Source: Thermoplasmata archaeon (GTDB taxonomy: Archaea > Thermoplasmatota > Thermoplasmata > Thermoplasmatales > Thermoplasmataceae). From it: a stretch of DNA of 18,870 bases. Shown piece by piece: positions 14,961-18,870 of the stretch. Within the stretch, counting starts at the first letter, position 1. Each line of letters opens with the position of its first letter. The DNA lies in NCBI GenBank assembly GCA_021835265.1, contig JAKBQK010000561.1, positions 1 to 18,870 of the forward strand, given 5' to 3'. A program made the translations under genes and the position numbers. The notes under the pieces are model-generated. The model was not told where the DNA came from, did no database searches, and saw nothing but the letters and a program-made list of their open reading frames with translations.

Positions 14961-15647
14961 ATGGCTAGGATCTATTCAGATGGGACCAAAACTTTGACCT
15001 ACGAAGAAGCAATTATAAAAATGAAAGAAATTGAACCAAATTATGAAATGGCGGTCAAAAAAGACAGGCATTCGGCGAGATTTCATTTATTGAATAAAAC
15101 AGAGTTAAAGAAAGGAATTGGACTATCAAGTTTTATAACATTTGGTTTATTGAATAAAATGGAGTTCCAGAAAGAAATTGAACTATCAGATTTTATAACC
15201 CTTCTTATAGGAGTGAATGGCCCGATTTATGGAAATATAAGGCTTCAGAAGGAGGTTTTTATTGCTATTGAAGAAAGACTCACCAAAGATTTACACGTTG
15301 AGGATGTACGATTTGTTCCTTACAGAATTGGTCCTTATAGCTTCAAATTAGCTTCTATTGTTGATGGCTTACTAGTAGGTGGGTATGTAACTTACTCTGG
15401 TAAGAAGGGATCTAACAAGCAGGCTTACAGGTTAACAAACAAAGGGCAAAAACTGTATTCTATGCTGGCAAAAAACAATCCAAAACTTGTAAAGATACTA
15501 TCCAAATTAAGAAAAGACATGGATGAGTTTTCAGTGAGTGGGATCCTTAGGTATATTTATAATAATCCGAAATATGAAAAGTATCTTCTAAAGTCTGAAT
15601 ACAGAGAAAAGTATAAAGATATTAACTGGGGGAAGGGAAGAGGATGA
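14961..15647 (+). CDS. winged-helix-like protein with internal 20-aa duplication
   Basis: 228 residues, ATG 14961 after GGAGG (14949-14953). From about residue 75 the pattern LSDFITLLIG, then RLQKEVFIAIEE, FVPYRIGPYSF, LVGGYV and YRLTNKGQKLY reads as a winged-helix/SocA-Panacea-like (DUF4065-like) fold, with a basic C-terminal extension. That assignment rests on pattern resemblance only. Residues 41-60 and 61-80 are a tandem duplication encoded by a 60-bp direct repeat (about 82% identical). The duplicated piece ends with SSFIT/SDFIT, the first helix of the domain, so one copy is probably a spare. Panacea-type domains act as antitoxins or chaperone-like neutralisers, and winged helices bind DNA. 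It overlaps the next gene by 4 nt (ATGA), indicating translational coupling. Confidence 0.72.
   Translation: MARIYSDGTKTLTYEEAIIKMKEIEPNYEMAVKKDRHSARFHLLNKTELKKGIGLSSFITFGLLNKMEFQKEIELSDFITLLIGVNGPIYGNIRLQKEVFIAIEERLTKDLHVEDVRFVPYRIGPYSFKLASIVDGLLVGGYVTYSGKKGSNKQAYRLTNKGQKLYSMLAKNNPKLVKILSKLRKDMDEFSVSGILRYIYNNPKYEKYLLKSEYREKYKDINWGKGRG
15081..15200 (+). repeat. 60-bp tandem duplication inside a coding region
   Basis: Units 15081-15140 and 15141-15200 align without gaps, differing at about 11 of 60 positions, and preserve the reading frame (20 codons). The divergence shows that the duplication is not recent and has been kept in frame. Confidence 0.88.
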
Positions 15648-16828
15648 TTAATGTAAAGTTTGAAGATGCGGAAAATCTTGACCTCGGGCCACAAAACGCC
15701 CTTATGGAACCGCTTGTTAAGTCTGGTCTGCGAAGAGTCAAAATTTCAACAAATACTGGAACCATTGACTACCCCACTAAAGCAGTAAATAGAAATGACC
15801 TCAATGCAAAAAATAGAGTACCAGAAATCGATTCAATTTTTGACTATTCTAAAATATTTGTTTACGAAGAATACTTTAATCCTGAAAGAGCTTTGAAATT
15901 CCACCGGGATAACGAAGACGTCGCATCATTGTTCAGTAAAATTGAGGAAACCGATATATTAACAAGGAACTGTTATCTAAAAATATTCCAGCCATCGCAA
16001 AATCCAGATAATTTCAACTTGCTAAATAAAGACCGGACTATATATGAAAATTTCTTAAATGCACTTTATAATTTTCAGGTTACAGCAGGTTTCGATGCAA
16101 TCACCCTACCAGTACTTGTTGGCACAAAGAGTACTTTGCAGCCGGACATGCAGACATTGGATTACATGTTAAACAAAATGAATATTGGAAATTCACAGAT
16201 TATACCAATTGTAGACTTAGATTATCAAGACGCGGAGACTTTCCAGGAAATTATAAGAAAAATAACAAGTCTTGGTAACGACTTGATACCAATTGTTATG
16301 TTACGCCACAGAAAGTTCAAGAATAGTTATTGGAATTATAATGCAGTAAAGGAGTTTATGAATTCAGAAAAAACAGCTTTTATGTATGCTTCCATTAATA
16401 CTAGAGAATACGATGATACATTCTCAAACACACACTCTTCGGAGTTTCTTTGGGGGAGCATATATTCATATAGATTCCGAGGAGGTCCACACGGCAAGCC
16501 TAAACCAAAATCCGAAACTAAATTCTTTAGGAAAAATTTAGATGTAAAGAAAGCGCAGGAGATTTTAGGGGAACATAGCAAAATAGAAACAGTCGGGAAA
16601 TCAAAATATTCTAATGAGATCACTCAATTAATAAATAATGGATTAATAGACTCGATTGATCATTCCACATTAAATGCCTTTTCCAGACTGCATGAACACT
16701 TCCTCAGCAATGATGAATTGATTAAATCTATTGACTTTTTAAAAGGTTCAAGTGTGGTGGACTATGCTAACACAAAACCCAAGTTAAAATCCCACATAAG
16801 AAGACTAGCTACTGATATTCAAACATGA
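15644..16828 (+). CDS. uncharacterised alpha/beta protein, third gene of the operon
   Basis: 394-residue soluble protein starting at ATG 15644, which overlaps the previous stop (ATGA). I recognise no family. The middle contains regularly spaced hydrophobic strands, ITLPVLVGT, IIPIVDLDY, LIPIVMLRHR and AFMYASINTREY, each followed by a helix, consistent with a (beta/alpha)n fold such as a TIM barrel. Possible active-site side chains at strand ends include D of VDLDY, R-H-R after IVML, and R-E-Y. A Gly-rich basic loop (RGGPHGKPKPK) and helical C-terminus follow. A distant relation to TGT/DpdA-like TIM barrels was considered, but the zinc site is absent. As the operon's largest product, it is the likely effector if this is a defence or toxin module (inference). 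Confidence 0.72.
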   Translation: MINVKFEDAENLDLGPQNALMEPLVKSGLRRVKISTNTGTIDYPTKAVNRNDLNAKNRVPEIDSIFDYSKIFVYEEYFNPERALKFHRDNEDVASLFSKIEETDILTRNCYLKIFQPSQNPDNFNLLNKDRTIYENFLNALYNFQVTAGFDAITLPVLVGTKSTLQPDMQTLDYMLNKMNIGNSQIIPIVDLDYQDAETFQEIIRKITSLGNDLIPIVMLRHRKFKNSYWNYNAVKEFMNSEKTAFMYASINTREYDDTFSNTHSSEFLWGSIYSYRFRGGPHGKPKPKSETKFFRKNLDVKKAQEILGEHSKIETVGKSKYSNEITQLINNGLIDSIDHSTLNAFSRLHEHFLSNDELIKSIDFLKGSSVVDYANTKPKLKSHIRRLATDIQT

Positions 16829-16951
16829 TGGGACTGCCTATTTAATCTGCTTAAAATTCTATTATTGTTTCCATGATTAATTCTGACTCCGCTAATTCAC
16901 ACTTTCAACAAAAATTCTACTTTTCTCGTCAAACTAACTAGAGATCACGGA

Positions 16952-16962
16952 AAAATTATATT
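16952..16962 (+). promoter_or_regulatory. TATA-like box for the membrane-anchored protein gene
   Basis: AAAATTATATT at 16952-16962 lies about 29-39 nt upstream of ATG 16991 with no Shine-Dalgarno between, which predicts a leaderless message and supports ATG 16991 over TTG 16976 as the start. Confidence 0.42.
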
Positions 16963-16990
16963 TCCATTCTGAATTTTGCACAACACTGAA

Positions 16991-17806
16991 ATGACAATAC
17001 CACTATCATTCTTGGGAACTATCATTGGTGGATTCATAGCAGGGGCAGTTGGAATGTTCTCCACATATCTTTCCAGAAGGATGGACCGAAGAGAAAGACA
17101 CTTGAATGAACACCACGACAATTTGAAGATCATCGATAAAGCACTGGTGGAACTAATGAACGAAGTCTGGCCATTTTACTATGGTGCTGAGGAAGTGAAA
17201 CTCGGAAATCCTGAATTAATCCATGGAACACGGCAACCGATGCATGGAATCTTGGGATTTTTGCTCGTAAAGCAACTCAAGAATGATAACGCTATGGAAG
17301 TAACCAGGGTGGATAGAGTACTTTTTGGAGACTTAGAAAACCACTTCCATGACTTGGCTGGAGCGCTGTATTATTTTGATAAGTCCATTCAATCAGAAGG
17401 GGAGGAGTTGATTGTCAAGACACAACAGGTCACTGAGAAGATTTACTCCGAAATGTATGCAAGTGATTTTCAAGTATTGAAGTGGCCGTATGAATCAGCA
17501 ATCAAAACATTGATAAGTGACATCAGAGGCAGTATGGAGGAACAGGATTACGGAGGTATAATCTTAAATTTTCTCATTGGTACGGATGAGCAATACTGGC
17601 CAAACAAAATCAGATCTCTGAAGAAATATTGTCTCTATGATGGATTGAAAAATATTGCAGATTCAGTTCGTACCCAAGTTAATGAAACTATGGAAAGAAT
17701 GCTTTACCTGAAGGACCACCTTGATGGACAGATAAGCCACTGTCAAGAGTTGATCGAAGAAGAAGAGCGGAATCTTAAATTGAGGGGAAACTGTAGGCTG
17801 ATCTGA
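16991..17806 (+). CDS. uncharacterised helical protein with N-terminal membrane segment
   Basis: 271 residues from ATG 16991 (TTG 16976 would add five). The N-terminus PLSFLGTIIGGFIAGAVGMF is one Gly-rich transmembrane helix, followed at once by a basic stop-transfer stretch (SRRMDRRERH), so the remainder should face the cytoplasm. The rest is helical and rich in Glu, His, Tyr and Trp, with no catalytic motif I can name; the final 40 residues look like a coiled coil (QELIEEEERNLKL). The plan of one membrane helix plus a helical cytoplasmic domain is common in small membrane-associated accessory proteins, including some abortive-infection effectors, but nothing specific supports that here. Own promoter; 160 nt after the three-gene operon. 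Confidence 0.68.
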   Translation: MTIPLSFLGTIIGGFIAGAVGMFSTYLSRRMDRRERHLNEHHDNLKIIDKALVELMNEVWPFYYGAEEVKLGNPELIHGTRQPMHGILGFLLVKQLKNDNAMEVTRVDRVLFGDLENHFHDLAGALYYFDKSIQSEGEELIVKTQQVTEKIYSEMYASDFQVLKWPYESAIKTLISDIRGSMEEQDYGGIILNFLIGTDEQYWPNKIRSLKKYCLYDGLKNIADSVRTQVNETMERMLYLKDHLDGQISHCQELIEEEERNLKLRGNCRLI

Positions 17807-17849
17807 ATATTGGGATTGAAAAAAGATTCGCTAATAGCATTGTACCAAA

Positions 17850-18179
17850 CTAATCTTTCAAACAACAAATGAACATTTTAAAGAATGTCCGGCCACTGTG
17901 TATTGATAGTGTACAGATTTCATATTTAGCTGCTACACTTTCATGCCTTTGTTCTATACCAAGTTTGGTTTTGTAAAAATATTCCATGATCCATTCAAGC
18001 CATAACAGCCCGATCTTCACTTTCTTTAAGAATTCCTGAGTTTGTTGTTTTCTGTTGTGCACTATGTTATTCCTGATATCATAGAGTTTATGGAGCATGT
18101 CTTCAGGATTACCTATGCCGTTAACTTTTCCGAAAAAGTCAGTCATAATTTTGATTTTCGAATCACCCATTCTGTCCAA
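17850..18179 (-). pseudogene. C-terminal fragment of a HEPN-domain protein
   Basis: Minus-strand frame of 109 codons whose first half reads GDSKIKIMTDFFG and then LHKLYDIRNNIVHNRK, with R36 and H41 in the R-x4-H HEPN arrangement. The sequence around it (a short linker helix, then LYxxRNxIVH, then a long helix) is the classic end of HEPN RNase-type domains. The usual N-terminal part is missing: a TAG lies upstream at about 18187 in this frame. The last 35 residues, with several cysteines, do not look like a natural HEPN end. A truncated, probably dead copy of a gene distinct from the 11225-12685 protein. Its 5' end overlaps the broken HNH gene on the other strand, so a deletion probably joined the two. 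Confidence 0.6.
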
Positions 18180-18469
18180 TCTAACAGATACCTAGAAAAT
18201 AAACCATTGAAGTGGGGAACCAGGACATACAACTTCGATCACAAAGATAACAATTCACATAACAAGAGTCAGAAGAACTGCTCCTTTGTATGTAGGAACT
18301 GTCATGGAAAGCACACTGTGAAATGGAAGCGTTCTGTATACGATTCCTGGGGCAACATGGAAGAATATAAGACAGTCAAATGAAAGTCGGTTATAAGAAA
18401 CCAAAGAACAACAGTAATAATGACAAAAAGAGAAAGAGAAGTAAGCCTAAGTATGACTACTGGTTCTGA
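18173..18469 (+). pseudogene. HNH endonuclease pseudogene with two small frameshifts
   Basis: Three registers together spell an HNH nuclease with a zinc finger. C-P-I is encoded at 18173-18181; a 2-nt loss after it (T at 18182) removes the second Cys of a CPIC knuckle. Then RYLENKPLKWGTRTYNFDHKDNN, split here as RYLENKPLKW and YNFDHKDNN, supplies the catalytic Asp-His. NCSFVCRNCHGKH gives the second CxxC and the last His, and KWKRSVYDSWG follows. TGA at 18381 ends this register, but losing one A near 18378-18380 explains it: a new frame from ATG 18380 continues MKVGYKKPKNN to YDYWF-stop at 18467-18469. The start is missing. Small HNH proteins of this kind occur in viruses and mobile elements. 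Confidence 0.7.
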
Positions 18470-18553
18470 GCTTATTAGAAGCCATTTAAGGCTGATGGAA
18501 ATCTCAAAAGGTAAAATTATGCCATGAATACCATAAGAGTGATGCAATTCATT

Positions 18554-18598
18554 CTATGCATACCTCTAACTTTATTGAAGATAAACTATGCATACCTC
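18554..18598 (+). repeat. 13-bp direct repeat pair
   Basis: CTATGCATACCTC occurs at 18554-18566 and again at 18586-18598, a 32-bp period with only two copies. It could be a regulator site pair or a trace of insertion/excision near the tRNAs. No element lies between them. Confidence 0.6.
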
Positions 18599-18732
18599 AT
18601 AGGATCATTAGATCAGGGCTAATCATGGCTTTATTTCTATTCAGCCATTTTTATATTTCAAAAGGTGATCCAAAAAGATACAGTGAGTATATAAACAACC
18701 TTCCTAATTTATACGCTCAATTTAGTGTTTAA
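18556..18732 (+). CDS. possible 58-aa protein or gene fragment
   Basis: ATG 18556 opens 58 codons ending at TAA 18730-18732, with a hydrophobic middle (RSGLIMALFLFSHFY) that might be a membrane helix. No Shine-Dalgarno and no family recognised; it contains the hairpin at 18625-18648. It may be a fragment left by deletion next to the tRNA genes. Confidence 0.18.
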   Translation: MHTSNFIEDKLCIPHRIIRSGLIMALFLFSHFYISKGDPKRYSEYINNLPNLYAQFSV

Positions 18733-18745
18733 ACCTAATAGGGAA

Positions 18746-18819
18746 TGGGGCCGGTCGGGTTTGAACCGACGGCCACCTGGTTATGAGCCAGGCGCTCTGC
18801 CAGGCTGAGCTACGGCCCC
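18746..18819 (-). tRNA. tRNA with CAT anticodon (elongator Met or Ile2)
   Basis: 74-nt cloverleaf on the minus strand: acceptor GGGGCCG/CGGCCCC with discriminator A, D-arm GCTCAGCCTGGCAGAGC, anticodon stem CCTGG-CTCATAA-CCAGG, T-arm GTCGGTTCAAACCCGAC. The anticodon is CAT. The three stacked G-C pairs and A1:U72 of an archaeal initiator are absent, so it is elongator tRNA-Met or the AUA-reading tRNA-Ile2, which also has a CAT gene anticodon. No CCA is encoded. It follows the next tRNA by 2 nt and is probably co-transcribed. Confidence 0.93.
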
Positions 18820-18821
18820 AA

Positions 18822-18870
18822 CGCCGCTGGTCGGGATCGAACCGACGACCGCCCGGTTAACAGCCGGGTG
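18822..18870 (-). tRNA. tRNA-Asn(GTT), 5' part beyond the window
   Basis: The visible 49 nt cover the 3' two thirds: anticodon arm ACCCGGCTGTTAACCGGGC (anticodon GTT), variable loop, T-arm GTCGGTTCGATCCCGAC, 3' acceptor strand CAGCGGC and discriminator G, the base expected for Asn. No CCA is encoded. The 5' acceptor strand and D-arm lie past the right edge. It would be transcribed first in a two-tRNA unit. Confidence 0.9.

Larger units (their letters stand above)
18470..18745. other. remnant-rich gap before the tRNAs
   Basis: No convincing complete gene. It contains a 13-bp direct repeat, a short open frame (see 18556-18732), and a 6-bp hairpin (ATGGCT 18625-18630, AGCCAT 18643-18648) followed by T5, which could terminate plus-strand transcripts. 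Confidence 0.4.

Noticed and set aside
16336..16623. 95-codon minus-strand frame inside the 394-aa gene
   Set aside because: Antisense shadow without recognisable features.
15644..16828. TGT/DpdA-type 7-deazaguanine insertion enzyme
   Set aside because: The strand pattern could be a TIM barrel, but the Cys-rich zinc site and catalytic motifs of that family are absent.
1..18870. CRISPR array or cas genes
   Set aside because: No regularly spaced repeat series is present. The Cas4-like nuclease domain is fused to UvrD and belongs to the restriction operon, not to a cas locus.

Overview
The window looks like an accessory, defence-rich region of an AT-rich archaeal chromosome, most likely from the Thermoplasmatales (Thermoplasma/Ferroplasma/Cuniculiplasma type). 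Reasons: archaeal TATA-like boxes sit about 25-40 nt upstream of several start codons with little or no leader; the tRNA whose 3' end can be read with certainty has no encoded CCA; there is a tiny SpoVT/AbrB gene; and the protein families fit. The lineage is an inference from style; no ribosomal marker is present.

Layout. (1) 1-2450: the tail of one gene, a possible small ORF, a 428-aa all-helical protein with a HEPN-like R-x5-H motif, then a decayed minus-strand gene and about 230 nt with no gene. (2) 2451-12694: one long minus-strand block, read right to left: a HEPN-domain protein (486 aa), a UvrD/Rep helicase fused to a Cas4/RecB-like nuclease with an Fe-S cysteine set (899 aa), a large type III-style adenine methyltransferase (mod) and its partner helicase/nuclease (res, about 1048 aa). 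The last three genes overlap end to start and form one operon. mod is broken by a 2-nt frameshift inside a (TA)4 tract, exactly in front of the catalytic DPPF motif, so as written the methyltransferase is off while the nuclease gene is intact. (3) 12737-13820: a divergent promoter region, a 53-aa AbrB-type protein, a NYN/LabA-type PIN-like ribonuclease, and a second, headless AbrB copy fused to the ribonuclease gene's 3' end. (4) 13931-14347: the decayed C-terminal part of an IS256-family transposase. (5) 14454-16828: a tight three-gene plus-strand operon of unknown function (zinc ribbon, winged-helix-like protein with an internal 60-bp duplication, 394-aa alpha/beta protein). (6) 16991-17806: a small membrane-anchored helical protein. 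(7) 17850-18732: a wreckage zone with a HEPN C-terminal fragment and an HNH-nuclease pseudogene carrying two small frameshifts. (8) 18746-18870: two tRNA genes on the minus strand (CAT anticodon, then Asn-GTT, cut by the window end).

How the parts fit together. Mod would methylate adenines at the self sites. Res would translocate and cleave unmodified DNA. The UvrD-nuclease could process the ends, and the HEPN protein could add an RNase/abortive arm. This resembles a type III restriction-modification system extended by a helicase-nuclease and a HEPN gene; that the four act together is inferred from order and overlap only. The three-gene unit at 14.4-16.8 kb is the best candidate for an undescribed system. 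The IS256 and HNH remnants, truncated gene pieces and tRNAs at the right edge fit a repeatedly reworked integration or defence island.
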